Assembly: GCA_035570055.1 (NCBI GenBank)
Contig: DATMLM010000020.1
Location: 30,420 to 94,419 of the forward strand
DNA: 64,000 nt
Reading direction: 5' to 3'
Source of the DNA: DASRDS01 sp035570055
Lineage (GTDB): Bacteria > Gemmatimonadota > Gemmatimonadetes > Gemmatimonadales > Gemmatimonadaceae
Position numbers and translations under genes: made by a program. Below, piece after piece: positions 8,351 through 16,960 of the stretch. Each line of letters opens with the position of its first letter. The first letter of the stretch is position 1. The notes below the pieces were generated by a model. That model saw only the letters and a list, made by a program, of their open reading frames with translations. It did not search any database and was not told where the DNA came from.

Positions 8351-9897
8351 GCCACGGCGTACTGTTGCGTGACGTCTCGTCCGGCCGACTTGACGACGAT
8401 CTTGAATTCGTCCGGGCGCAGCAACGGGTCGTCGCGGAATTCCAGCGAGAACCCCGCGCCCTTCTCGAGCTTGCGCAGGAGATCCTGCTCGTTCTCGCGC
8501 ACGTACATCGCGACGTCCGGATGCAGGCGGACGACCAGGTTGTCGCGCTTGCCCTCGACGATGATGCGGCGCACCGAGCGCTCGACGCGGCGAACGATGG
8601 CTTCCGGCGTGAAGACGCGACCGGTGCCGTGGCAGGTCGGACACGGCTCGGTCATGCTCTGTAGGTGACTCTGGCGGACGCGCTGGCGGGTCATCTCGAT
8701 CAGGCCGAGATCGCTGACGGCGAATGCCTTGGTGCGGGCACGGTCGCGGCCGAGGTTGGTGCGGAGCTCCTGCAAGACACGCTCGCGATTTTGCTTGGCT
8801 TCCATGTCGATGAAATCGCAAACGATAATGCCACCGACGTCGCGCAGACGAATCTGGCGGGCGACCTCGCGGGCGGCTTCCAAGTTCGTCTTGAGGATTG
8901 TCTTCTCGGGGTCCTTCTTGCCCGTGTAGCGTCCCGAGTTCACGTCGATCGAGACGAGCGCTTCCGTGGGCTCAATGATCAAGTAGCCGCCGGATGGCAG
9001 ATCGCAGCGGCGCTTGAAGAGATCGCGGATTTCGGTCTCGATATTCGCCTTGTCGAAGAGCGGAACGGGCTCCTCGTAGAACTTGACGCGCTCGATCAGG
9101 TCCGGCGCGATCCCCTTGAGGTACTCGACGATCTCGTTGAAGATCTGCTTACTGTCGACGGTCAAGCTGTCGATCTTGGTACTAAAGAGATCGCGGATGA
9201 TGCCGCGCGTGAGGCTGGTCTCGCGGTGCACCAGGGCCGGCGCGCGCATGAAGTGCGTTTTCCGGTTGATCTTCTTCCAGGAGCTCATCAACGTGGTGAG
9301 CTCCCGCTTGAAGGTCTCCTCCGTCGCGTCCTCGCCGACCGTCCGGACGATCACGCCGCCCGAGTTCTCGGGCAGCGCCGCGCGCACCATGTCGCGCAAC
9401 CGGTGCCGCTCGGCCCGCTCGCCGATCTTCCGACTGATGCCGACGCGGGTGGCGTCCGGCATGTAGACCAGGAACCGGCCCGCGAGCGAGATCTGCGCGG
9501 TGACGCGCGGACCCTTGGTCGAGATCGGCTCTTTCGAGATCTGGACGATGATCTGCTGGCCGCGTTTGACAGCGTCCTGGATCGGCGGGGCCTTGGCCCG
9601 CTTGCTCTCGTCTTCGTTCTCGTCGTCGGCGCCGTTTTCCTGGCCGTCCTCGGACTCCGCCGCGTCCTCGTCGTAGACGAGGTCGGAGGCGTGGAGAAAG
9701 GCGCTTTTTTCAGTGCCGATATCGATAAACGCTGCCTGAATGCCGGGCAGTACGGCTTCGACCTTTCCTAGGTATATGTCGCCCACCATACGGCGGGCGT
9801 CGGGTCTATCAACCAGGAGCTCAACGAGCTGGTCGTCCTCCAAAATAGCGACCCGCGTTTCGCGCGAGGTCGCGTTGATCAAAATCTCTCTTTTCAT
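8347..9897 (-). CDS. rng: Ribonuclease G/E family endoribonuclease
   Basis: 516 residues. The N-terminal MKREILINATSRETRVAILE and GDIYLGKVEAVLPGIQAAFIDIG mark the start and S1 RNA-binding domain. The catalytic DNase I-like region carries the metal-binding aspartates in VSIDVNSGRYTGKKDPE and IIVCDFIDM. CPTCHGTG supplies the Zn-link cysteines. There is no long C-terminal degradosome scaffold, so it is RNase G-like in length. The S1 domain holds an acidic insertion at about residues 76-103 (many Glu/Asp). It processes rRNA and degrades mRNA. A 240-bp non-coding gap precedes it. Confidence 0.93.
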   Translation of the reverse strand: MKREILINATSRETRVAILEDDQLVELLVDRPDARRMVGDIYLGKVEAVLPGIQAAFIDIGTEKSAFLHASDLVYDEDAAESEDGQENGADDENEDESKRAKAPPIQDAVKRGQQIIVQISKEPISTKGPRVTAQISLAGRFLVYMPDATRVGISRKIGERAERHRLRDMVRAALPENSGGVIVRTVGEDATEETFKRELTTLMSSWKKINRKTHFMRAPALVHRETSLTRGIIRDLFSTKIDSLTVDSKQIFNEIVEYLKGIAPDLIERVKFYEEPVPLFDKANIETEIRDLFKRRCDLPSGGYLIIEPTEALVSIDVNSGRYTGKKDPEKTILKTNLEAAREVARQIRLRDVGGIIVCDFIDMEAKQNRERVLQELRTNLGRDRARTKAFAVSDLGLIEMTRQRVRQSHLQSMTEPCPTCHGTGRVFTPEAIVRRVERSVRRIIVEGKRDNLVVRLHPDVAMYVRENEQDLLRKLEKGAGFSLEFRDDPLLRPDEFKIVVKSAGRDVTQQYAVA

Positions 9898-10137
9898 CTG
9901 GGTAACGGGCGGAGCGGCTCGCCGCCTGAGGGTAGTCGGTTACGGCGACCCCGCCCGAAGCGGCGCAACGTTTTGCGGCCCGGTGCAACACGGGGTTATC
10001 CGACCGATCCATCGGCTCCATGCGATGTAAACACACGCGGCGAACGCGCGAATGAAGTGCTGACTTCAAGAAACTGTCGTACTAATAACGACGACTGGCG
10101 TAAACAGCAAATAACTGACGCTAGGCGCGGGCTTGGG

Positions 10138-11355
10138 CTAGTCGGCGATTTCGCGTAAAAGGTGCCGGGCGATGACCAGGCGCTGGATCTCCGAGGTGCC
10201 TTCGCCGATCTCGTAGATTTTCGCGTCGCGCATGTACCGCTCGACCGGGTAATCCCGGGTATAGCCGTACCCACCGTGGATCTGTACGGCTTTGATGGTA
10301 GTCCGCATGGCCATTTCGCTGCTGTAGAGCTTGGCGATGGCCGCGGCCTTGCTGAATGGGCGCCCGTTCTGGGCGAGCCACGCCGCATGGTACACGAGGT
10401 GCTTGGCGGCCTCGATCTCGGTCGCCATGTCGGATAGCTGGAACTGGACCCCCTGGAACTCGGCTATCGGCTGACCGAACTGCCGCCGGACGGTCGCGTA
10501 GCGCAACGCCTGGTCGGCCGCCGCCTCCGCCAGGCCGAGGGCCTGGGCCGCCATGCCGATACGGCCGGAGTCGAGCGTGATCATGAAGTTCGTGAACCCT
10601 TCGCCTTCGTTCCCGAGGAGGTTCTCGGCGGGCACCTCGACATCCTCGAGTATCAGCTCACGGGTGTCCGAGGCGCGCCAACCGAGCTTGTCCTCCTTCT
10701 TGCCGGAGCGGAAGCCAGGCATGGGTGTTAGCGAGTCGTCGTGGCCGACGCCGAGGGCTTTGGTGCGATCCAGATCGCAGGTCTCCTTCGTGAGAATGAA
10801 GGAGCTGATGCCCTTCGATCCGAGCCCGGGCTGGGTCACAGCGGTGACGACCGCCACCTCAGCGACGCCCCCGTGCGTGATGAAAATCTTGGAGCCGTTC
10901 AAGACGTAGTGGCTCCCCTTGCGCACCGCGGTCGTGCGGGTGCCCGCGGCGTCGCTCCCTGCCCCGGGCTCCGTCAGGCCGAAGCAGCCGAACACCTTGC
11001 CGCTGGCGAGCAGCGGGACGTAGCGCCTCTTCTGGGCCTCGGTCCCGAAGTTCACGATCGGCGAGGTCCCGAGCGTCGTGTGGGCACCGACCGTGATCGC
11101 GTGCGAGCAGTCGACTTTCGAGAGCTCGTGGAGCACGATGATGTAGCTCATGACGTCGAGGCCCGCGCCGCCGAGGTCCTCGGGCCATGGGATGCCCATG
11201 AGGCCCAGCTCGGCCATCTTCTTCACGTTGTCCCACGGGAATTCGGCGTTGGCGTCGAACTTGGCCGCGACTGGGGCGATGTCTTGCTGAGCGAACGCGC
11301 GGACCATCTCGCGCACCTGCAGGTGCTGGTCGGTGAAGTAGAGCGTGTCGTCCAT
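10138..11355 (-). CDS. Acyl-CoA dehydrogenase
   Basis: 405 residues covering the whole short-chain acyl-CoA dehydrogenase fold. The signature CFGLTEPGAGSDA is at about residue 124, then a middle beta-domain, then the helical C-terminal domain with QIHGGYGYTRDYPVERYMRD and YEIGEGTSEIQR, where the Glu before GTSE is the expected catalytic base. It is FAD-dependent and passes electrons to ETF. A loop around residues 205-225 (Ser-Gly-Lys-Lys) is slightly expanded. The chain-length preference cannot be read from the sequence. The stop and start bases touch the upstream recQ gene by 1 bp, suggesting one transcript. Confidence 0.93.
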   Translation of the reverse strand: MDDTLYFTDQHLQVREMVRAFAQQDIAPVAAKFDANAEFPWDNVKKMAELGLMGIPWPEDLGGAGLDVMSYIIVLHELSKVDCSHAITVGAHTTLGTSPIVNFGTEAQKRRYVPLLASGKVFGCFGLTEPGAGSDAAGTRTTAVRKGSHYVLNGSKIFITHGGVAEVAVVTAVTQPGLGSKGISSFILTKETCDLDRTKALGVGHDDSLTPMPGFRSGKKEDKLGWRASDTRELILEDVEVPAENLLGNEGEGFTNFMITLDSGRIGMAAQALGLAEAAADQALRYATVRRQFGQPIAEFQGVQFQLSDMATEIEAAKHLVYHAAWLAQNGRPFSKAAAIAKLYSSEMAMRTTIKAVQIHGGYGYTRDYPVERYMRDAKIYEIGEGTSEIQRLVIARHLLREIAD

Positions 11356-13307
11356 TAACGTGTACCACTGATAAGAGTCAGGAATTGCTCGCCATATTTT
11401 TCAACTTTCGCCGGGCCGACTCCGCGGACTTCCAGCAGATCGTCCCGTGACCGCGGGCGACGCACGGCCATCTCCTGCAGCGTCTTGTCCGCGAACACGC
11501 AGTACGCGGGCAGGTGCTCCCGCCGCGCGATCTCGCGGCGCAGCGCGCACATGTCCTCGTACAGTTTTGCATCGCCCGCGGCGACCACCTGAACCTCGGC
11601 CCGTTGTTTCTTCGCCTTGCGGCGCGGCGCCTCTTGGTCCAGTACGCGCGTCGTGCCTCTACAGTTGTCGCAACCTGCACAGCGTCCGGCGTCCTTGAAC
11701 GCCGGATCACCGAAATATCGCAGGACGAATGCTCGGCGGCACGTTCTGGCGTAGGCGTACCCTTGTACTGCCTCGAGTTTTGACAGATCGGCCCGGCGCC
11801 GCCGGTTCAGGCCGTCCCAGTCGATGGCGAAAGCGTCCAGCGGCGCATTGCGGTTGGTCACACCCGCGGCGTCAGACGTCGCCACAAATCCTGCGGTCTC
11901 CAGTTCCCTGAGGACACCTCTGACCCTTTCGACCCCGCCGAGCGCGGGCGGGAGCGCCATCAGGTCGATGGACACGCCTGTCTTCAGGGCTTGACCAGCC
12001 ACGCGCCAGATCGCACGGAGAACCTCACGGGGCGTCTCGGCAACGTCCGTCTTTATTTGCTCTGGCGACGCCACGAGGCGAACAACCATGTGCGCGTCGC
12101 CTTCGGCGAACGCACCAATGCGCGCCAGGAGCCGCAGAACGGAGTCGACCTCCTGCGGCTTGCAGTCGGCGCGGTCGGCGAGTTCTTCCGAGTCCAGTCT
12201 AGGGCGGGCGCGGAGGAGATCATACACGCGCGCGACGAGAGGCTGATCGGGGTATGCGCACTTGATGAAGAACTCGTGCGTGAAGCGATCTTGGAACGCG
12301 TGCAAGAGATAACAATCGGCGGGTTGACCATCCCGACCCGCGCGCCCGGCTTCTTGATAGTACGCCTCCAGCGATCCTGGCATGGTGTAGTGCACGACCA
12401 GACGCACGTTGCGCTTGTCAATGCCCATGCCGAACGCGTTCGTCGCAACAACAGCCTTGGCGCGTTCCGACATGAACGCGTCTTGCACTTGATGTCGCCT
12501 AGCATCGTCGAGCCCTGCATGATAGGCGACGGCGGGAATGCCGTGCCCCTCGAGAACCGGCGTCAGGCGCTCGACCGCTCGCCGAGTGGACGCGTAGACG
12601 ATCGCGGGCGTGTCGTGGGACTTCAGTAGCTCCGAGAGTACGTCATCCTTCTGTCTGTCATTGCGCGCCGTTACGACATGGTAGTTCAGGTTCGCGCGGT
12701 CGAAGCCGGTGATGACGACCTCGGGTTCTCGCAGCGCGAGCTGGGCGGCAATGTCCTTGCGAACGGCTGGCGTCGCGGTGGCGGTGAGGGCGATGACGGG
12801 CGGATCGCCGAGCGCGGCGCGCAGGGCGCCCAGGCGCTGGTAGCTCGGCCGAAAGTCATGCCCCCATTCACTGATGCAGTGCGCTTCATCGACCGCCAGC
12901 AGCGAGACGCCCACTGAGCGGAGGCGTGCGGCGGTGTTGCCGAGGTCAAATCGTTCTGGCGCGACGTAGAGGAGCTTGAACTCGCCGCAGTGCACTCGCG
13001 CCAGACGATTCGCGATGTCCTGACGGGTGAGCGTGCTATTGATAAACGTCGCGGGGAGCTGCCGGGAGACCAGCGCGTCGACCTGATCCTTCATCAGGGA
13101 AATCAGCGGCGAGACGACGACCGTGAGCCCCGGGAGGATCAACGCGGGAATCTGAAAGCAGAGAGACTTGCCACCGCCAGTCGGCAGAACGACGAGCGCG
13201 TCGCGACCGGCGATCACGGCGCACACGGCGCGCTCCTGGCCCGGCCGGAAGGTCTCGTAACCGAAGGTGTCGCGCAGGATCTGGAGCGCGTCCATCAACG
13301 TAACCAT
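11355..13307 (-). CDS. recQ: ATP-dependent DNA helicase RecQ
   Basis: 650 residues with helicase motifs in order: FRPGQERAV (motif 0), LPTGGGKSLCFQIPAL (Walker A), AVDEAHCISEWGHDFRPSY (Walker B, DEAH, and aromatic loop) and YQEAGRAGRDG (motif VI). An RQC zinc site (CRRAFVLRYFGD with CAGCDNC) and a C-terminal HRDC domain (LRREIARREHLPAYCVFAD) follow. It is an ATP-driven 3'-5' helicase in recombination repair. An alternative ATG four codons downstream (13295) is equally plausible. It starts a two-gene unit with the acyl-CoA dehydrogenase. Confidence 0.95.
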   Translation of the reverse strand: MVTLMDALQILRDTFGYETFRPGQERAVCAVIAGRDALVVLPTGGGKSLCFQIPALILPGLTVVVSPLISLMKDQVDALVSRQLPATFINSTLTRQDIANRLARVHCGEFKLLYVAPERFDLGNTAARLRSVGVSLLAVDEAHCISEWGHDFRPSYQRLGALRAALGDPPVIALTATATPAVRKDIAAQLALREPEVVITGFDRANLNYHVVTARNDRQKDDVLSELLKSHDTPAIVYASTRRAVERLTPVLEGHGIPAVAYHAGLDDARRHQVQDAFMSERAKAVVATNAFGMGIDKRNVRLVVHYTMPGSLEAYYQEAGRAGRDGQPADCYLLHAFQDRFTHEFFIKCAYPDQPLVARVYDLLRARPRLDSEELADRADCKPQEVDSVLRLLARIGAFAEGDAHMVVRLVASPEQIKTDVAETPREVLRAIWRVAGQALKTGVSIDLMALPPALGGVERVRGVLRELETAGFVATSDAAGVTNRNAPLDAFAIDWDGLNRRRRADLSKLEAVQGYAYARTCRRAFVLRYFGDPAFKDAGRCAGCDNCRGTTRVLDQEAPRRKAKKQRAEVQVVAAGDAKLYEDMCALRREIARREHLPAYCVFADKTLQEMAVRRPRSRDDLLEVRGVGPAKVEKYGEQFLTLISGTR

Positions 13308-13461
13308 GCCCCGACGCTACATCCTCTCGCCCGAGGACATAGCATCGCGGCATCGCGCGTATCATCGCTCACGCGAGGCCGGTTCCTTCGGCGAGGCGCG
13401 TCGCCACTCGTCTTTTCACCCGTCCAATATACGAGTCCGCGTCGCCGACAACTTGCGACGC

Positions 13462-13477
13462 CACCGGCTAGCCGGTG
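13462..13477. promoter_or_regulatory. Perfect 16-bp palindrome, candidate operator
   Basis: CACCGGCTAGCCGGTG is a perfect palindrome ending 25 bp before the nucleotidyltransferase ATG and just upstream of an AT-rich -10-like stretch. Its position fits an operator for the winged-helix protein encoded by the second gene of the pair; that is an inference. Confidence 0.5.
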
Positions 13478-13488
13478 CGTAAGTATCG

Positions 13489-13502
13489 TATTATCTTTAT
13501 AC
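13489..13502 (+). promoter_or_regulatory. Candidate -10 element of a possibly leaderless transcript
   Basis: TATTAT at 13489-13494 stands out in this GC-rich sequence and ends 8 bp before the ATG at 13503. No Shine-Dalgarno sequence separates them. This geometry would put the transcription start at or beside the start codon. No good -35 was found at 17 bp; the palindrome occupies that region. Confidence 0.35.
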
Positions 13503-14033
13503 ATGGCCATTGACCTCACCCGCACGCAACTCGAAGGCGCCCTGGCCGCCCTCGGCACCGCGTGCCGTGAGGACACGACCATCCTGCTCGGTGGGAGCGC
13601 TGCGCTCATCCTGACCAATGCATTGGAGCGCGGAACGAACGACGGCGATGTCATCGCGTCGCATCCCGACCTGGGCCAGCTGCAAGCTGCGATCCGCGCG
13701 GTGGCTCGTGAGCTTGGGCTGCCCGACGGCTGGCTGAACGGAAGCGTGCAGAGTTACGTCGAGGTGTTGCCCCTGGACTACGAGACTCGCGTCAAAACCC
13801 TGCGCCCATTCGGCCGGCTATCCGTGTCACTCCTCGGCCGCCGCGACGTGATCGTGATGAAGTTCTTTTCCTGCCGCCCGAAGGATCTGCGCGACCTCGA
13901 GCAGATTGCGCCGACGGCCGCCGAGCTGGCGTTCACGGCGCGCGAGTTGCCGCGTTTGGCCGAGATCGATCCCGCAAAGACGAAGCGGATGCACACGGTG
14001 CTCGATGCCTGGCCTGGCACGGAGGCGAAGTGA
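13503..14033 (+). CDS. Nucleotidyltransferase-fold protein (DUF6036/AbiEii-like)
   Basis: 176 residues. Residues 24-47 contain ILLGGSAAL and a downstream TNDGDVI, the GGSA...DxD layout of small nucleotidyltransferases such as DUF6036 and AbiEii. A later RRDVIVMKFFSCRPKDLRDL matches the conserved R-DL-MK-RxKDxxDL region of these proteins. The frame is open 171 codons further upstream, but that part overlaps recQ antisense; the ATG at 13503 lies behind the promoter-like sequence. It overlaps the winged-helix gene by GTGA. By analogy with AbiEii/MenA it could be a toxin that modifies tRNA, but the acidic motif here is spaced by Gly and activity is unproven. Confidence 0.72.
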   Translation: MAIDLTRTQLEGALAALGTACREDTTILLGGSAALILTNALERGTNDGDVIASHPDLGQLQAAIRAVARELGLPDGWLNGSVQSYVEVLPLDYETRVKTLRPFGRLSVSLLGRRDVIVMKFFSCRPKDLRDLEQIAPTAAELAFTARELPRLAEIDPAKTKRMHTVLDAWPGTEAK

Positions 14034-14833
14034 GAGTGACGACGACCAATGACGCGCTGACCGCGATCGCGGCGGAGTGGGCGAGGATCGGGCTCTGGTT
14101 GAGCGTCGAAGCGGCCAGCGAGCCTGTGGACGTCGAGGCGTTGATCGTGCGCACGGCACGCGTGGCGCGCGAGGATGAGCGGCTGTTCGTCGGCGCCGCC
14201 TCTTGGCTCGCCGTGCATCACGGCTGGGTGAATGGCCGGCGGCTCATCGCGCTGGTGACCGAGCTGGCTCGCGTCGACCGCGTCGGATCCGCGGTTGCTG
14301 GCGCACTGCTCACGCTCGCCAGCCGGGGAGCCAGCGGCTTGGAGACCGGCCGCGCCTCGGAGCTCGACGGTGCGATCGAGGCGTGCCAACCGCTCGCGCG
14401 GCCGCGGCCACTGTTCACCGTGATGGAGCGATTTCCCGTCTTACGATCCGATCTGCGCGCCGCTGCAACGCCCCTGTATCGCCGATGGGGCCTGTGGCAC
14501 GACGACGAGTCCCTGAAGCTCACCGCGATCCGGCCGGCGGCGTGGCTGCTGCGCCACGTGCCCGAGCTCCGGGTGCGCGCCGTCGTCGGCCCGTCGCTCG
14601 AATCGGATCTCATCACGCTGGCGTTGAGCGGCCCCCTGACCGCGCGCGACCTGGCCCGGGTCACGGGCGTCTCGTACGCCGCAGCGCACGGCGCGGCCGA
14701 TCGTCTCGTCGCGCGCGGCCTGCTCCGCCGGCAACGCGCCGGCGCACGCCAGATGCTGCGATTGACGGGAGTGGCGACGATTGCCATTCCCCGCTCGCCT
14801 CGCCCACTCAGTCACGCACCCCCGGCTCGGTAA
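14030..14833 (+). CDS. Winged-helix DNA-binding protein paired with nucleotidyltransferase
   Basis: 267 residues from GTG, overlapping the stop of the nucleotidyltransferase by 4 bp. The C-terminal 70 residues form a winged helix-turn-helix (LTARDLARVTGVSYAAAHGA, then DRLVARGLLRR). The N-terminal 190 residues are helical and unrecognised, with AASWLAVHHGWVNGRRLIAL resembling the short conserved block found in DUF6036-associated partners. The pair looks like a toxin/antitoxin-repressor module in which this protein would bind the palindrome at 13462. That is inference from order, overlap and fold; a nucleic-acid-modifying role is not excluded. Confidence 0.6.
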   Translation: MRVTTTNDALTAIAAEWARIGLWLSVEAASEPVDVEALIVRTARVAREDERLFVGAASWLAVHHGWVNGRRLIALVTELARVDRVGSAVAGALLTLASRGASGLETGRASELDGAIEACQPLARPRPLFTVMERFPVLRSDLRAAATPLYRRWGLWHDDESLKLTAIRPAAWLLRHVPELRVRAVVGPSLESDLITLALSGPLTARDLARVTGVSYAAAHGAADRLVARGLLRRQRAGARQMLRLTGVATIAIPRSPRPLSHAPPAR

Positions 14834-15001
14834 GTCGCCTATCGGGTCACTGTGAGCTGCACAGCATTTCGACGAAACGAAGCTGGCGAATCCATATGCA
14901 CAGACCGTCTACCGCTAAGCCCCGACGGACAATGCCCGGGTCTGCTGGCGTGTTTGGGAGAAATGGACTCTAAGTCAGCAGCGGACCGTAAGTCATTAAC
15001 A

Positions 15002-15034
15002 CTGCCGAACTGGCTATCTCGGCTAGTTCGGCAG
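15002..15034. promoter_or_regulatory. Inverted repeat upstream of AbiEi-type gene, candidate operator
   Basis: Two perfect 10-bp arms, CTGCCGAACT (15002-15011) and AGTTCGGCAG (15025-15034), flank a 13-bp centre and end 45 bp before the ATG at 15080. AbiEi-type antitoxins are known to bind inverted repeats in their own promoter. No T-tract follows, so a terminator is less likely. Confidence 0.5.
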
Positions 15035-15079
15035 CATATTGATTCCCATGCCGATGGGGGAGTCGCCAGGAACACGCCC

Positions 15080-15757
15080 ATGACCCAGGTCGGCCCGATC
15101 GTCTTGCGCGACGTGACCCCGCGGGCGCCGATCTTTACCACTGCCGCCGCCGCGGCGGCCGCGGACGTGTCACCGGATACGGCGTCTCGTGGTCTGGCTC
15201 GCCTCCAGGAGCAAGGCCTGGTCACGCGACTCGTGCGGGGACTCTGGGCCGATACCCGTCACCCGGACTTTTCGCCGTACGCCGTCGTGCTGTTCCTGCT
15301 GGCGCGATCACCGTCGCAGGAAGGACAGCCGTCAGTCGGATACGTGTCGTTCCTCTCAGCCCTCCACTTGCACGGGATCCTCTCTCAGATCCCGCCAGCG
15401 ATCCAGATCGCCGTCGCCGAGCAGCGCGAGACGGTGCATACGCCCGTCGGCGATTTCGAAGTTCACCAGATCCAGCCAGATCTTCTTGAGGGCTATGAGC
15501 CCGGCGATGCCTACGATCGCTTCGAGCTGGCGACTCCAGCCAAGGCGCTCTTCGACACGCTGTACCTCTCAGCGCGCCGCGGCCGGCGATTCAGCCACCT
15601 GCCTGAACTGGTGATCCGTGGCTCGATCTCAGACGCAGAGATGCAGCGTTGGATAGCGCGGATCGAGCACCCATCATTTCGCACCGCGGTCGACGAGCGC
15701 TGGGCTACCGTCCGCCACCGCGCTCATAGGTCGTCTGCCCGTAGACCTCCACGGTGA
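15080..15757 (+). CDS. AbiEi-family antitoxin/transcriptional regulator
   Basis: 225 residues from the ATG at 15080; the frame is open further upstream but that sequence holds the inverted repeat. Residues 18-60 form a winged helix (AAAADVSPDTASRGLARLQE followed by GLVTRLVRGLW), and the rest matches the AbiEi C-terminal layout: YVSFLSALHLHGILSQIP, then a region including DRFELATPAKALFDTLYL. AbiEi represses its operon and neutralises the AbiEii nucleotidyltransferase toxin. No AbiEii follows it. The only nucleotidyltransferase nearby is 1 kb upstream and already has its own winged-helix partner. The last dozen residues (Arg-rich) may be read-through of a lost end. Confidence 0.75.
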   Translation: MTQVGPIVLRDVTPRAPIFTTAAAAAAADVSPDTASRGLARLQEQGLVTRLVRGLWADTRHPDFSPYAVVLFLLARSPSQEGQPSVGYVSFLSALHLHGILSQIPPAIQIAVAEQRETVHTPVGDFEVHQIQPDLLEGYEPGDAYDRFELATPAKALFDTLYLSARRGRRFSHLPELVIRGSISDAEMQRWIARIEHPSFRTAVDERWATVRHRAHRSSARRPPR

Positions 15758-16099
15758 CGCCCGTCATAAGCATGCCGGCGTGCCCGCCGGCCGCACGGAC
15801 GTCATCTCCACATCGCGACCGTCATCGCTGTCTCAGTTCCAGTTAGCCATCGCTGACGCCCTTCCAACAGCACTTTTGCATGCAAACTTGAAGGCCTCGG
15901 CCCGGACCGTAGTTACTCCGACGCGGGCCGTTTCATGGAACCCCGATCCGTGCCGTCAGTTGATCTCTGCTAACGATCGCCCAGCACGCTAGTCGAGTTC
16001 TAACGATTGACTCTGACCCCTTTTTCACACCTGTCAACGCGCGGCCGACTCTAAGCCGCCGTTGCTATTCGCGGAACGAGCTCCAAATATTGTGGCTCT
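15758..16099. other. Non-coding gap with one strong hairpin
   Basis: About 340 bp without a convincing gene. At 15774-15791 the arms GCCGGCG and CGCCGGC flank a 4-base loop, 17 bp after the AbiEi-type stop. It could end that transcript, but no T-run follows. The motif TAACGAT occurs at 15972 and again near 16003. Nothing else was recognised; the sequence near 16085 (AAATATT) may be the -10 of the next gene. Confidence 0.4.
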
Positions 16100-16960
16100 A
16101 TGCGCTTGTCACGCGACGTCTGTGTCATGATGGCGGTGTTGACCACGGGCTGCGTCATGCCGTCGAAAGACATGACTACTCGATTCGTCCCTCCGGCGAC
16201 CGATCAGTTCGCGCGAGCGTTTATTGATACTTTGCAACATCAGCCGCCGCGGGCGGCGCTGAAATTCTTCGTGCCACAGATGGCGACGAACGACACGGTC
16301 GCCGACAGCATTGCGATGCTTCAGCGCCTCGTACCACAGGGCCAACCCGATACGCTGCAGATCGTCGCCGTCAATGTGAATCACAGTTACACGGGATTGG
16401 TCCAGCGGAACATTACCTACCAGATGCACGCGAGTGGGAAGTGGGTGCTCATCCAGCTGATCCTCTGGGATGAGAATGATCGGCCGGAAGTGGTCGGCCT
16501 CCACGTGTGGCCCGAGCCCTCGTCTCTGCAATCGCGTACCGCGCTTTCAATGCGACACGCATCACCTGGCGGGCTGATCGCCGCACTCTTTGCCGTGATT
16601 GTGCTGACCATATCGGTGTATGCAGCCGTGCAAGTCGTGCGCTCGCCACTAAAGCGGCGCTGGCTATGGGTCATTGTCGCGCTCATTGGCTTTGGCAAGT
16701 TCGAGATCGAATGGCGCACCGGCATCGTCAGGCAACAATGGCTGGCCGTCCAACTGTTCGGGGCCGGCATCGTGCGTGATGGGCTGTACGGACCCTGGTG
16801 GATCTCCCTGGCAATGCCCGGGGGCGCATTCCTCGCGCTCGATCGCCGGCGTCGCTCGATTGCCGGCCAAGCTGCAGCCCGTGCCGCACTTGCCGCCACC
16901 TCGATACCGCCCCAACAACCAACCAAGTCGTTGGAACAACTGCCAGGGGCAACGCCCTAG
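16100..16960 (+). CDS. Unrecognised lipoprotein with membrane segments
   Basis: 286 residues. The N-terminus MRLSRDVCVMMAVLTTGCVM is a lipoprotein signal (lipobox LTTGC). Residues 25-150 are a soluble domain containing AFIDTLQHQPPRAALKFFVP and later YQMHASGKWVLIQLILWDEN, compatible with a small NTF2-like or cystatin-like fold. A membrane span (GLIAALFAVIVLTISVYAAV) is at about residues 155-175, and further hydrophobic turns follow up to GPWWISLAMPGGAFLAL near 250. Function unknown. It stands alone in a region of low gene density, with non-coding sequence on both sides. Confidence 0.6.
   Translation: MRLSRDVCVMMAVLTTGCVMPSKDMTTRFVPPATDQFARAFIDTLQHQPPRAALKFFVPQMATNDTVADSIAMLQRLVPQGQPDTLQIVAVNVNHSYTGLVQRNITYQMHASGKWVLIQLILWDENDRPEVVGLHVWPEPSSLQSRTALSMRHASPGGLIAALFAVIVLTISVYAAVQVVRSPLKRRWLWVIVALIGFGKFEIEWRTGIVRQQWLAVQLFGAGIVRDGLYGPWWISLAMPGGAFLALDRRRRSIAGQAAARAALAATSIPPQQPTKSLEQLPGATP

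Noticed and set aside
8351..8821. Upstream extension of the YcgG-like gene
   Set aside because: Arg/Pro/His-rich antiparallel-style shadow of the RNase G gene; the ATG overlapping the rng stop is typical for this genome.
12990..13502. Upstream extension of the nucleotidyltransferase
   Set aside because: It lies antisense to recQ and contains the palindrome and promoter-like sequence.
15774..15791. Rho-independent terminator after the AbiEi-type gene
   Set aside because: The hairpin is strong but no run of T follows, so it is reported only as a hairpin.
15780..15992. 70-codon plus-strand frame
   Set aside because: No ribosome site, no domain and irregular composition in a non-coding gap.
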